A DNA stretch of 64,000 nt from Lucinisca nassula (GCA_963580285.1 OY757025.1:122718742-122782741), one strand, 5' to 3'. Shown: positions 33,248-43,979, counted from the first letter of the stretch. Notes: generated by a model from the sequence alone, not told the origin. Translations and numbers: made by a program.

Positions 33248-33328
<81 letters not shown>
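33203..33328. repeat. Palindromic AAT/ATT microsatellite
   Basis: An AAT tract (to about 33288) turns directly into an ATT tract (to 33328), so the two halves are reverse complements with no spacer. Confidence 0.95.
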
Positions 33329-33329
<1 letters not shown>

Positions 33330-33851
33330 AAGGATTTCAAAGAGTCCACACAATGCATATAATAATTATGTAGCTGAAAAAGGTTAATATAATAGGTGCA
33401 TCTGATAAACTTGATGACAAACCTAAACTGTGTGTGCTGGGTGAGTGGGTGTGGAGTGTTAAAGGTATACAAGGTAGACCGATTTCCTTTAGCTCAAATG
33501 ATTAGATTGTCCGCATACGTCAGAACTGACAAAAATGACTAAATAAAAATAATAATGCAAAAATTATTCTAGAAAAAATACACCTATCGAAAATTCACCG
33601 AAAGAACAGAAAATAATTTGAAGACACATAAAAGCAATTCTAATGCACATATGAATGTAACGCGACTTCTGATTAGATAACGTCTAAAAATTGTGACAGT
33701 ATATTCTGCGATAATTATACTGTCGGAAACCCGACGTAATCATGTAACGTCGCTTTTCATTTGCTGACATTTGGTTTTACGCAGCTCCCAGCGCTTGCCG
33801 TTTTGTGCAAAATAATAGTTTTTAACAAAGCATCTGAAAAAGTGCATCAGA

Positions 33852-34022
33852 ATGGGGATAACTGTATTGAAAATTGTCATTTGGGGAGGTAAATCGTCGG
33901 TTTTATCGTCGTAAATTCCGTTTTACGGCTCCGCTCGCGTGTCGCCGTAAAACAAAATTTCCTACCGTAAAACCGCCGATTTACTTCCCAAAAATGACAA
34001 TTTTTCAATACAGTTATCCACT
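33852..34022. repeat. Large foldback (family Q), copy 1
   Basis: GGGGATAACTGTATTGAAAA TTGTCATTT ... GTAAATCGTCGGTTTTA is inverted by TAAAACCGCCGATTTAC ... AATGACAATTTTTCAATACA GTTATCC. Arms are about 60 bp. A diverged copy is at 58083. Confidence 0.82.
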
Positions 34023-34074
34023 AATTCACAGCAATGCACGCAAGGTTACAAAAGAAACTGCGAACGGCCCAGCA

Positions 34075-34210
34075 TGCACATGACGTAATTGCGACGTCAC
34101 AACAACATTTGTGCAACGTCATGATGCTGATGCAACGTCACATCTACATCGTTGCAACGTCATGGTTGCAACGTCATGACGTTGTACCGACTTGATTTGA
34201 CGTTGCCCTA
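34075..34210. repeat. Cluster of ACGTCA-type decamers
   Basis: At least six GCAACGTCAT/GCGACGTCAC-like motifs fall within 135 bp, some as CATGACGTTG inverts. ACGTCA is the CREB/ATF half-site in animals; here it may equally be a degenerate short tandem repeat. Confidence 0.6.
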
Positions 34211-34373
34211 GTGATGTGTGCCTGTTGGTACGGCGGGGTGGGGGTGGCGACTTCGATTTTACTTCTGTGTATGACTCATACATCTAATACATACACGTTA
34301 ACGACATAACTGCATACTTGAAAAAAAAAGTCACTCAGGAAAGACCACAGTCTAAGAACGCAACCATCTAAAA

Positions 34374-34622
34374 ATAGAAGTAAAGGCAATGATCAGGAAT
34401 CGAAACAACCCACAGCTCCCATCAGAGACACCACCAAAGGGAAAGAAGCACAAACATGAAATAAGTAGACCCTAATGGAAACATCAGTAGCTGAAAGCCA
34501 AACTGAACCTTACTTTCCCACAAAATGGCCAGTTCGCTATCCAAAGCAAAAATACAAGCGATACACACACTCAAAGACAAACCATAACAAAATAACAAAA
34601 ATAAACCACGACATAAGAATCT
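34374..34622 (-). mobile_element. PLE 3' tail copy (D-b)
   Basis: AATAGAAGTAAAGGCAATG to AATAAACCACGACATAAGA on the minus strand, diverged from the consensus. Confidence 0.82.
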
Positions 34623-34718
34623 AAGAACCAAGTCACCTAAAGAAAGTGAGCGACATGGCGGCACACACAAAATCATCAGACGAAACATGTACCAATGGCA
34701 CAAAGTCAATGGACACGT

Positions 34719-34942
34719 AAAATAGAAGTGGAGGCAATGATCAGGAATCGATACAATTAACACACAGCTCCTATCAGAGACACCAAAGGGAAAGAAACAC
34801 AAACATGAAACAACAGACCCCAATGAAAACATCAACAGCGGGAAGCCAAAAGGACAGTTACTTTCACACAAAATGGCCAATAGGCTATCCAAAATAGAAT
34901 AATATAAGCGGCACAAACACCCAAAGACAAACCATAACAAAT
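34719..34942 (-). mobile_element. PLE 3' tail copy (D-b) joined to half an A
   Basis: AAATAGAAGTGGAGGCAATG to GACAAACCATAACAAA. It joins at 34943 the last 60 bp of an A element (TTCGGCGTTTAAGTTTAC to GGCATGCTTTCATAATG at 35004). Confidence 0.85.
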
Positions 34943-35004
34943 TTTCAGGTTTTTTTTTTCGGCGTTTAAGTTTACATTGCATTTGTATAGGCATGCTTTC
35001 ATAA
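34943..35004 (+). mobile_element. 3' end of an A MITE
   Basis: Only the right end survives; the palindrome and left half are absent at the junction with D. Confidence 0.75.
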
Positions 35005-35316
35005 TGTAAAGGTGTTGTTGATTTCGCTTTACCCGGGAAACTCCATGCTGCCAAATATATTTCTCCTGGTGTAAAAATAACGTTGGATCAAATAATATTT
35101 GATCTGGTCTTATTCTTATCTTTTGCCAAGGCCTGACCCAAAATGATTGCCAATTTTTTGCTTGGACAAAAAAAAAAAAAAATACTATCAATTACTCAGA
35201 ATCTCCCCTAAGAACACATATCTTCCCATCTATAGTTTCTATCTTGGCCCCTTGATTTGCCCTAAAAACTTGTGGAATGTGTAAAAAGCAAAATATATGA
35301 GTGATCCCTACCATAA

Positions 35317-35393
35317 TTACATCAACAGCAGCGTGATTACTGTGTAGGCAGCTCCATCCTGCCAAACCTGGAGTGTATGTAATTTACACCAGG
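35317..35393. repeat. Short dispersed repeat T
   Basis: TAATTACATCAAC ... GTGATTACTGTGTAGGC ... GGAGTGTATGTAATTTACACC. Related copies are at 36262-36335 and 49400-49460, each with a GTGTATGTAATxxTGTACAC palindrome. Confidence 0.6.
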
Positions 35394-35398
35394 AGTGT

Positions 35399-35661
35399 TT
35401 TGTTTGATTTGAGGTTTAACATCCCCATCAACACTATATAGAGACATTGTTTCTAATTTTGTGGGACTTTTACCCCCGAGATTGAGATGAAATGATATCT
35501 CAAGCCCTGTCACCCAACGAAACCAATAGGGTTTATAAGCATGCATGTTCTGACACACACCGCTTTGCCTGGGCCAGGGCAGGCTTAGATTCTCTAAGCG
35601 GAGTACTCGTCTGCGTACAAGCATCATGCATCCCATCAATTTCTTCAAGCCCCGATGGTTA
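35399..35661 (-). mobile_element. SINE-like H
   Basis: Tail complement TTTTGTTTGATTTGAGGTTT, body TTGAGATGAAATGATATC and head GCCCCGATGG. A short internal duplication (GGGCCAGGGCAGG) is present. Confidence 0.82.
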
Positions 35662-36261
35662 GATTAAGTTGTGTAAAGCCTTGAAAACATGAGCTTGCAC
35701 ATGCAGATGCGCCAGTTTCGCAGAACTTTTCAATTTTTCTCAAAATAAGAAAAATCCGAAGATTTCCATAGTCAAGACTGAGTTTAAACTAGCCAAAGGC
35801 ACAAATTTTTTTATATCTCAACTCACTGCATCTAACAACATTGCAGAATAACTAATCAACAACTTGTTTGTGATAAGCCCCATGTTCGAGTAGCTCAAAA
35901 CTGTTTTAGTGTGCAGTGTTAGGCGACAAAATTGGTAGTTCCAGTTCAAGGGGTATCGCCCCTTTGTTCTGTTTTTTAAAAATTCCGAAATTTTCATTGC
36001 AGATAGTTGGTAGGGAAAGTGTTGCAATGTTTGTAATTGTCAATGGTGGCTTTGACAAAGTCACACATAGGAGCTATCAAAACTTAATGTACGCAATGTT
36101 ACTGGATTGCATTGTAGATATATTTTTTACCCATATTTTGACTTTTTACACATTCACTAAGTTTACTGGACAAATCAACAGGCCAACTACAAACCCTGTG
36201 ATACTGAATTAGTCACATCTATATTCTGATAAAGAATTTTCAGTGTCTGTGCAGGTTAGAG
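35662..36261. other. Intergenic, nothing recognised
   Basis: The 98-codon plus frame at 35916-36212 has no recognised family. No splice or start context supports it. Confidence 0.3.
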
Positions 36262-36407
36262 ATGCCGTAATTTCAGAATTACTGTGTAAGCTTTCGGAGT
36301 GTATGTAATAATGTACACCGAATGTGACATACTTGTAACTTGTGTATAGTGGAATCATGATTCCTGAAGAATCGTCTTTTAGACCCATCTTACATCCCCA
36401 TTGGGTG

Positions 36408-36965
36408 TTTTGTTTGTTTCATTTGATGTTTAACGCCCCAATCAACACCATATAAGTCATTTTGATGATGTTGCTTCCAATTTTGTATGACTTTTACCTG
36501 ACATTGAGATGAAATGACATCTCAATTTGTTTGTTTGATTTGATGTTTAATGTCCCCGTCAGCTTTATGTCATTTTGGAGACGTTGCTTCCAATTTTGTG
36601 GGACTTTTACCCGACATTGAGATGAAATGACATTTCAAGCCCTGTCGCCCAATGAAACTGATAAGGTTTATAGGCTTGGACAGTCCGACTCGCTCTGCTT
36701 TCCCTGGGCAGGCTTAGATCCGCTAAGTGGGTAACCAGTACTTGTGTGCGGTCGGATTCAGCTCTGCGTGAAATTACATCTCAAGCCTTGTATCCCAATG
36801 AAACCAATACGGTTTATAAGCATTGACAGTCGGACTCGCACCACTTTCCCTGGGCAGGCATAGATCCTCTAAGCAGTTAACCAGGCAGTACTCCTGTGCG
36901 GTCGGTTTCCGCTCCGCGTGGAAGCATCATGCAGCCCATCTATTTCTTCAAGCCTCGATGGGCGG
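36408..36965 (-). mobile_element. SINE-like H containing a nested H
   Basis: The outer H is 36408-36534 plus 36767-36965. The inner H (36535-36766) starts at its tail complement TTTGTTTGTTTGATTTGA and is 5' truncated. GAAATGACATCTCAA before and GAAATTACATCTCAA after the inner copy is a 15-bp target duplication with one change. Confidence 0.82.
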
Positions 36966-36979
36966 GGTCACTTCGGGGA

Positions 36980-37036
36980 TACAGACAGACAGACAGACAG
37001 ACAGATAGATAGAGACAGATAGATAGATAGAATTCT

Positions 37037-37090
<54 letters not shown>

Positions 37091-37096
37091 ATTCTG
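36980..37096. repeat. GACA/GATA tetranucleotide microsatellite
   Basis: GACAGACAGACAGACA changes to GATAGATAGATAGATA, interrupted twice by AATTCTGAT. Confidence 0.93.
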
Positions 37097-37237
37097 ATTG
37101 ATAGAACAATGTTCATTTCTATCTCTTGAACAGAAATTGTAACTCTTCCCTACCCTAAAGATGTATATATGCAACTGCAGTTTTCAAAATTAATACTGGT
37201 AGAGTGCAACTGCAGTTTTCAAAAATAATACTGGTTC

Positions 37238-37453
37238 TTTTGTTTGTTTGATTTGAGGTTTAACTTCCCCGTCAACACTGTAAAGGTCATTTTGGAGACG
37301 TTGCTTCCAATTTTGTGGGACTTTTACCCGACATTGAGATGAAATGACATCTCGAGTCCTGTCGCACCGCTTTACCTGGACAGGCTTAGATCCTGTAAGC
37401 GGTTTACCAGTACTCGTGTGCGGTCTGATTCAGCTCTGCGTGGAAGCATCGTG
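37238..37453 (-). mobile_element. SINE-like H with clear target duplication
   Basis: TAATACTGGTTCT occurs immediately before the tail complement (37223-37235) and immediately after the truncated body (37454-37466). It lacks the head and a central block, so it is 5' truncated and internally deleted. Confidence 0.85.
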
Positions 37454-37492
37454 TAATACTGGTTCTACTAAAGACACATACCATTTTCTGGG

Positions 37493-37806
37493 CGGAGTGA
37501 TTTTTATCCCCCCCCCCCCCTCGAGAATCTTTGATTCGGGGGGCATATAGTATTTGCCCTGTGTGTTTGTTTGTTTGTCTGCCTGTCCGTCACAAAAACG
37601 TTGACCTTGATCATAACTTCAAAAGCATTTGACCTCGCCCCATGAAACTTCACGCACTTATTCACCATCACAAGGGCTACTTTCTGACCAAGGGCCATAA
37701 CACTGTTGTCATTTTTCGCTGAATTATCTCCCCTTGAAATTTTGCAAAAAAACTCAGAAATTGGCTCCCACAGGGGGCATTGGTCACCTATAGTGACAGC
37801 TCTTGT
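37493..37806. repeat. Dispersed repeat with CCCCCC tract
   Basis: GGCGGAGTGATTTTTATCCC, a C12 tract, GGGGGGCATATAGTATTTGC, TGTTTGTTTGTCTGCCTGTC, then GGGGGCATTGGTCACCTATA and GACAGCTCTTGTTTTTT. It looks like a mollusc interspersed repeat I have seen in outline, but no second copy is present here, so the call is tentative. Confidence 0.45.
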
Positions 37807-37808
37807 TT

Positions 37809-37893
37809 TTTATTATTATTATTATTATTATTTAGATTAACTTTTTATAATTATTATTATTATTATTATTATTGTTATTATTATTATTATTTA
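37809..37893. repeat. ATT microsatellite, two blocks
   Basis: TTATTATTATTATTATTATT blocks are separated by TAGATTAACTTTTTATAA. Confidence 0.9.
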
Positions 37894-37949
37894 GATTAAC
37901 TATCTACTGCACAGTTCAAGTTTAAATTTGTTGCTGTCGTTGTTCAGTC

Positions 37950-38018
37950 TGGGACCACCTTTGAGACTGTTAAACTTTAGAACAGTCCAAAAGGAGATCT
38001 TAATATAGGAATTTTACG
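37950..38018. mobile_element. 3' remnant of family N
   Basis: GGGACCACCTTTGAGACTGT, AACAGTCCAAAAGGAGATC and TTAATATAGGAATTTTACGG match the right side of the N elements; the left half is missing. Confidence 0.65.
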
Positions 38019-38430
38019 GAACTACTGCAAACGTCCATTTAGAAAATCTTTTCATTTCAAAAAGATCCACCTAATATAGAATACACAAAATGGGAGGTTT
38101 ATAAGCATCAAAACAGTTGGTTGCAGTTGGGTCGCACCTATTTCATATTATCAGTTACCCCGAATTACAATATCAGTGTGCTAATTATATTCATGATTGT
38201 CAGATTTTCTAGGAATTGGCTAGCTATCTTCTTCCGCAAATGTATTCGTAATCTCACCAGCAGTTATCGGAAACAAAAGAGGAAGGTAATGAATTTAGGC
38301 ATGGAAATAGGGCTCCTTGGGGAATTGAAGTTTTTAGGGAGTATTTTTTATTCATAGAGGACCTAACACGAGTGGTTATTTTATATTAATCTTTTGAAAA
38401 GAGCCTTCAGAGAGTTTCATTGATTTCATA

Positions 38431-38668
38431 TGAGCCCCGCCAAGCGAATTTGTGTCATCGAACATTCCGTCATGACAAAATTTAATTGCGCATGCCCAGC
38501 CATTCAGAGGGGCCAGGGATATGGCTTTCTGTCTGAAGATTCCTCTTGATTCACTGCTTGTATGAGCGGGTAGCGAAGGTTCTGGCGAGACTGCGCGGAT
38601 GCGCAGGCTCGCCTGAACCTTCGCTGCTCGCATAGGCGATAAGTACCAAAATCGCTTGACGGGGCCCA
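38431..38668. mobile_element. Family F MITE, copy 1 (238 bp)
   Basis: TA-flanked. Ends TGAGCCCCGCCAAGCGAATTT and AAAATCGCTTGACGGGGCCCA are inverted. A strong internal palindrome lies near 38575-38633 (AGCGAAGGTTCTGGCGAG ... CTCGCCTGAACCTTCGCT). Copy 2 at 42844 has exactly the same length. Confidence 0.88.
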
Positions 38669-39185
38669 TATGAAATGACCACGAGTGTAAGAGTTTGTTT
38701 ATCATATAACGATTTCACATCATCATAGTGCAGATTATATTTTCTGGTCTGTTCGGATCATTGAGTTCATTCAGAATCATTTTGGAAATAGAGTTCTACT
38801 TAAGCCGGTGCCAGAGGGCGTGGCCGATGTTGCACATTTCAGTACTGGTCATGAACAGACTTAATAAAACCGAGACTGCTATTTAAGTTTATTTGGTGTA
38901 TCCTTTGCTTCCAAAGGATCTAACTATTCAGAACTTATTTATAGCTGAAGCGTGGTCACGGACAGGGGTTATGGTCTATGCGCCAGTAAACGTTTATTTT
39001 TTATATTTATACAACAAGTGTTACCTTAAAAATTTTAGGGGGGAACAATTTCGCGTAAAACACCACAAGCCATGTTGAGGGTCAGGGGATAGGGGCTGGC
39101 TTGACGGTGGCCATTTAGTCAACACGTTTCTAAAAAGATAGTAATAGATACCCCGGAATAGCCAAAATCAAAGATTATAGCCTAC

Positions 39186-39722
39186 TAAATAGAAGTGGAA
39201 TCGATACAATTAATCCACAACTCCCGACAGAGACACCAAAGGGAAGGAAACACAAACATGAAAAATCCTAGACCTAATGCATATGGACACATCAATAGCG
39301 GAAAGCCAAAAGGACAGTTACTTTCCAGCAAAATTGCCAATTGGCTATCCAAAAACTTAACGATATAACCGATACATGCATTCAAAGACGAACTATATAA
39401 AATACGAGAAAGAATAACCGCTTAGGAAAGTTCAGTTTTTCACGGGGTGGGGGTGCTTAAATCGACTCCAGGCGGCCACAATCCCCGCCCCTACCCCCGA
39501 TTAAGACAAATAACTTGTTCAGTCCGCATGAAGGTTTCCGGACTCACCAGTGCAACATCCCCGCCCCGAGAATACAAAAATCAAACAACCATAGAGACGA
39601 AACAACAGCGAGGGGACTCGACAACAAGAAACAACCGAAATGCTGGAGCAAAAGAAAGCCAACAATTAGACGCCGATGGGCCCAACCAGAGACAGAGCAT
39701 CAGGTACTAACCCTAAAACCTA
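39186..39722 (-). mobile_element. PLE tail copy (D-b), long
   Basis: Minus-strand copy from the 3' end through the hammerhead-like segment to the AGAGACAGAGCATCAGG block near the ORF stop. It has the best-preserved stem in that segment (GTCCG pairing with CGGAC). Confidence 0.85.
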
Positions 39723-39789
39723 CATAAATAAAAAACAGCAAACATAGTATAGACAGTCACCTTAAACGTAGTAGTCCATGTCATTCTAC

Positions 39790-40122
39790 AAAATAGAAGA
39801 GAGGAGGCGATGGTTAGGAATCGATACAACTAACCCACACCTCCCATCAGAGTCACCAAAGGGCAAGAAACGCAAGCATGAAATTAACTAGACCCTAATG
39901 GAAACATCAATAGCGGAAAGCCAAAAGGACAAACTGGCCAATTGGAAATCCAAAATAAAAACACATTATAAGCGATATACACACGAAAAGAAAAGCCATA
40001 ACAGAAATCAACCGCGGCAGAAGAACCGTATTGGGACGGTCAGTGAAAATTCCACCGTGAGTGTGTGTGTTTGGGGGGGGGGGGGGGGGCGCCGTGGTGG
40101 GGGGCATAAATCGATTTTATAA
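39790..40122 (-). mobile_element. PLE tail copy (D)
   Basis: AAAATAGAAGAGAGGAGGCG to GGGGGGCATAAATCGATTT, containing a long G run (40072-40089). Confidence 0.83.
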
Positions 40123-40631
40123 CCCTGCATCACCTTACCACTGCTTTAGTAGTCTTATTCTGTTAACCCTGCGTTCGTGTTAAAACTGTATAACTGCCCA
40201 AAATGACAAATAAGGGGTCACTACGGATTACTTTACTTGGCACAATAACAAATATCTCAGAAGTGAAAAATTGCAATCATAATAAATTGTACTTTCTTGA
40301 GTCAAAGTACGTTTAATTAAATGCATAATAGGTTCATCTCAAGGTCGATTTCAGCGTTAGTGAATTGTATTTGAGTGCTCCACTCTATCTTTTTTATTTT
40401 GGGTGATAGAATCACCCGTTTAAGGATAGACTACAACCAGGCTGTAAAATAATTTTACAGAATATTTCAAATGACAATTAACCACTAATGTGATACACAG
40501 AATGTTGGGCATTTCAGCATCATAACATGTAATAAGCGAGAATTCGAAAGAGATATGCAATTTTACCAGTTACTGGTAGAAATATGTTTTGCTATAAATT
40601 TAAGCATGATGGCCGGCGACACGGCCATCAT
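40123..40631. other. Intergenic, nothing recognised
   Basis: No shared repeat or exon was recognised. Confidence 0.3.
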
Positions 40632-41517
40632 CATTAAACACGCTTATATAATTTTGACCCCCTTAAACTCGACTTTTTATAGTAAAACTTAGGTATACAG
40701 GGGTAAACCTTATTTTTCTGATTTCCTTATTACAATATAGATACTGGGTACTCGTTTGGACCAACGAGTACCCACAATCTATATTTTGAGCAGAAATAAG
40801 AAAAACATCACCATTTTTCACCTTAAACTGTTCATATTTTCGGCTGTAAATATGTTGTAGAAAGGGTTATCCTTTGGAAGCAAGGTATACACCACGGAAC
40901 TGGAAAATATGGAGCGCATATGTTTTCTGGGCCAGACTAGCTAGTTTCGGCCATTTAGGCCTCATCAGTGACCCTCAAATATTTTCAAAATTCCACAATG
41001 GAATCAATGGTCCCCAAGGACAAGAAAATATAAACTACACTATGATGTAGGGCAGGGAGACTTTTTACAGCCGCCACACATTCCCAGACAACAGCTGTAG
41101 TGACGTTAAAAATGTTGTAGAACGGGTTATCCTTTGGAAGCAATGAATACACCACGGAACAGGGAAATATGGCGTGCATATGTTTTCTGGACCAAACTAG
41201 CTAGTTTCGGCCATTAAGGCCTCATCAGTGACCCTCAAACATTTTCAAAATTCCACAATGGGATCAATGATCCCAAAGGACAAGAACATATAAACTACAC
41301 TATTATGTAGGGCAGGGAGACATTTTACGGTCGCCACACATTCCCAGACATCAGCTGTAGTGAAGTTGACTATGTTGTGGAAAGGGTTATCCTTTGGAGG
41401 CAAGGAATACACCACGGAACTGGAAAATATGGAGTGCATATGTTTTCTGGGCCAGACTAGCTAGTTTCGGTCATTGTAAAGTCTACAATACATTTGTATA
41501 GTCGTGTTTTCGTAATG
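40632..41517 (+). mobile_element. Family A MITE carrying a G array
   Basis: Left end CATTAAACACGCTTATATA. The core is shortened to GGGTACTCGTTTGGACCAACGAGTACCC-like arms. The interior to TTTCGGCTGTAAA is followed by G units (40849-41475), then GTAAAGTCTACAATAC and the A right end GTCGTGTTTTCGTAATG. GTAAA flanks the array. Confidence 0.85.
40849..41475 (+). repeat. Family G tandem array, 2.4 units of ~260 bp
   Basis: Each unit runs from ATGTTGTAGAAAGGGTTATCC through CTGGGCCAGACTAGCTAG, TTTCGGCCATTTAGGCC and CAGTGACCCTCAAATATTTTC to TTTTTACAGCCGCCACACAT and CAGCTGTAGTGACG. Units start at about 40852, 41112 and 41372. Confidence 0.92.
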
Positions 41518-41924
41518 TTTTTTTTTTACAGTCAATAACGGTTCCTCTTGGCACCACATTTCATCAGGTCATAAATCGTCTCTAACTGCTGAGTTCTATA
41601 ACAATTGTTGGTGGTCTTCCGCTGATAAAGAGTGCTCATGTAACAAACAGAATTGTCATGTAAGGCTATTGTACCAAATTTACTTAAATTCCGTTTTACT
41701 AAAATCCTTCAAAAAGTAAGAAAGAATCCGGATTCCTTATTGGTCTGAGTTTTAAGCCTACTCGGAAGATGGTCTTTATGTTTGAAGTGATTCATCTTTT
41801 TATTTATTTAATTTATTTACAAACCAAATTATACGAGTATATATTGCATTTGGTTACCTTGAATCTGGGCCTGAAAATATATCACATATTTTCTTATCTT
41901 GTTTGTTTCTGTTTAAATGAAGCT

Positions 41925-42095
41925 TTGAAAGTCTTTGAAAGATCATGGAGAACTCTGTTTTAGTCTATAAAAAGGTTCGTATTTTGTGTATTTTTGTTAA
42001 AAATGAAGATTTCAAAGCATTTGAAAGATCAGGGAGAATTCTATTTTGGTAATTAAAAATTCTAATGAAGCTTTAAATAAATTGAAATTCAGACG
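41925..42095 (+). mobile_element. Duplicated fragment of PLE ORF
   Basis: AGTCTTTGAAAGATCATGGAG and, 70 bp on, GCATTTGAAAGATCAGGGAG both match the PLE segment AAAGTCTTTGAAAGATCAGG at 59798. The second continues to AAATTGAAATTCAGACGAG. Confidence 0.75.
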
Positions 42096-42294
42096 AGTGA
42101 AGTCAATGGTCAGGATCGAAACAATTAACCTACAATTGGCCGTTTTGTGGGAAAGTACCTGTCCTTTTGGCTTTCCGCTATTGACGTTTCCATTAGAGTC
42201 TAGTTATTTCGCGTTTGTGTTTCTTTCCCTTTGGTGTCTCTGATGGGAGCTGTGGGTTAATTGTATCGATTCTTGATCATCGCCTTCACTTCTA
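42096..42294 (+). mobile_element. PLE 3' tail (D) with an inverted 3' end attached
   Basis: 42096-42131 is the D 3' end on the minus strand (GAAGTCAATGGTCAGGATCG). At CTACAATTGGCCGTTTTG it switches to plus-strand D and runs to CTTCACTTCTACTTT at 42294. The head-to-head structure suggests template switching or twin priming. Confidence 0.75.
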
Positions 42295-42559
42295 CTTTAT
42301 TTGATGTGTCCATATAATTTCAGAATATCATTTTATATATTTCTTTCCAGAACCATATATATTTCCGCTGAAAAGATGAATGCATAAAAGTGAACTATTG
42401 CTAATATTCGTTTTTTCTATTGTCACAGAACTATTGAAACACATAAACATCCAATAAGCAATGTCTTACCTTTAATTTGATACATAAACTTTGAAAAAAA
42501 AAATACAGCAAATAATAGTGGAGAAAATGTCATTTAAAGCTAAATACTTCCAATATTAA

Positions 42560-42780
42560 CCCATTCAGTACAAGAAACCCCAAAACGGGTACCCTGACAA
42601 ACAGTGCAGGCCCAGATCAGACGCCGCAGAACGCGGCGTCTGATCAGGGTCTCCACTGTTTGCTAAAAGTTCAGTCATTTTCCAAATAAATTTTGAGAAA
42701 AACACAGTCTGACACCCCTGAATTTTGAAATGAGCTCCTGCTATGTATAAGGTGGACGATTCCATTTGGTACAAAAAAGG
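42560..42780 (-). mobile_element. TTAA-flanked MITE, family E1, copy 2
   Basis: TTAA at 42556-42559 and 42781-42784. CCCATTCAGTACAAGAAACC to TTCCATTTGGTACAAAAAAGG is the reverse of 32757. The E core is intact: AAACAGTGCAGGCCCAGATC AGACGCCGC / GCGGCGTCTGATCAGGGTC TCCACTGTTTG. Confidence 0.88.
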
Positions 42781-42843
42781 TTAAATACCCCACAAGGCAC
42801 TGGCCACATCTGAAGTAAAAGGCTTAATTTATTACATACGATA

Positions 42844-43081
42844 TGAGCCCCGCCAAGCGAATTTGTGTCTTCGTGCATTCCGTCATGATAAATTTTAACT
42901 GCGAATGCCCAGCCAGTCAGAGGGGCCAGGGATATGGCTTTCTGTCTGAAGGTTCCTCTTGATTCACTGCTTGTATGCGCGAGCAGCGAAGGTTCTGGCT
43001 AGACTGCGCGGATGCGCAGGCTTGCCTGAACCTTCGCTGCTCGCATAGGCGATAAGTACCAAAATCGCTTGACGGGGCCCA
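42844..43081. mobile_element. Family F MITE, copy 2 (238 bp)
   Basis: Same ends, same length and nearly the same sequence as 38431, with TA on both sides. The palindrome GCAGCGAAGGTTCTGG ... CCTGAACCTTCGCTGC is intact. Confidence 0.9.
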
Positions 43082-43390
43082 TATGAATTGAACCCTTTTT
43101 TACGCAGTTCTATTAGTTTCAGGAATAAGTTTATTGTTCGAATTCTGCTTGGGTTTGTGGCATACGTTGAGAATTCTACCTTTAATAATGATATAATTAC
43201 ATAAAGTATTTCCCAAAGAGTTTCGTACACTACTCTCCTTGTTGGTAAAACATCTATGCATCTTAATTATTCCAGTACTTCATGCAAAAATTGTAGACCC
43301 TGTAGCATTTGATCGTGGTGTGTCCAGATCTGTGTTTTAGACGCTAAGCTTGTTTACTTAGAAATGTTGTTTTGTCGCAAACAAGTATAC

Positions 43391-43762
43391 CGGCCCCGAT
43401 AGCTCAGTTGGTAGAGTTTCCGCTCCGGGGAACGGGAGGTCACGGGTTCGATCCCGGGCGGCAACATACCAAAGTCGTTAAAAATGGTACTAGCTGCTCC
43501 TCGCTTGGCACTCAGATTAACGGGGCAGAGCTAGGACTGGTCGACCCAGTGTCAGGATAATGTGACTGGGTGTGGTATCATGTAATGTGTCTGGGACATG
43601 ATACTTCAGTGAGGCAGCACTATAAAAGTGAGCATTGAGCTCCCTGTCGCAACCAGACACCGTCGTGATATGATTGAAAAATTGTTTAAAGCGACGTTAA
43701 ACCCGAATTAACAAACACACACACACACACACACACGCACACACCACACACACACACACACC
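43391..43762 (+). mobile_element. tRNA-headed SINE S, copy 2
   Basis: Head CGGCCCCGATAGCTCAGTTG with A box TAGCTCAGTTGG and B box GGTTCGATCCC, body TGCTCCTCGCTTGGCACTC and GACTGGTCGACCCAGTG, tail AAAGCGACGTTAAACCCG, then an interrupted CA tract. Confidence 0.9.
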
Positions 43763-43789
43763 CATATGTGACAATGAAATATTCCACCT

Positions 43790-43979
43790 AATGAGTTTAG
43801 AGTGGCCCTTTTCCAATTATTGGGTTGTCAGGTTAGTTCTGTTTGTGGAAGATTACAAATGTAGGGAATTGAAGCAAACAATGTAGATTCAGATCAGACG
43901 CCTTATTCTGCGACGTCTGATGTGGGTCTACATCGTTTGTCAATGTTCCCAAATATGGGCCGCTAGGCATATATGGGTT
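43790..43979. mobile_element. E-core MITE, diverged
   Basis: Contains AAGCAAACAATGTAGATTCA GATCAGACGCC / GACGTCTGATGTGGGTC TACATCGTTTG and ends ATATATGGG then TTAA. The left boundary is not clear. Confidence 0.65.

Noticed and set aside
33156..33353. Leucine/isoleucine-rich frame
   Set aside because: Translation of the AAT/ATT microsatellite.
34422..35054. 210-codon minus frame that looks like a hydrophobic protein; similar frames at 14.9-15.3, 28.9, 39.2, 44.9, 51.5 and 61.3 kb
   Set aside because: All are the noncoding PLE 3' tail (D) read in the same frame; conservation is of DNA, not protein.
37493..37806. Host gene 3' end or regulatory element
   Set aside because: Looks like an interspersed repeat with C and GTTT tracts; no frame is open.
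43391..43470. tRNA gene (also at 800-873, 62092-62165 and 63530-63600)
   Set aside because: A and B boxes are present, but each continues into a SINE body and tail; a clean cloverleaf was not evident.
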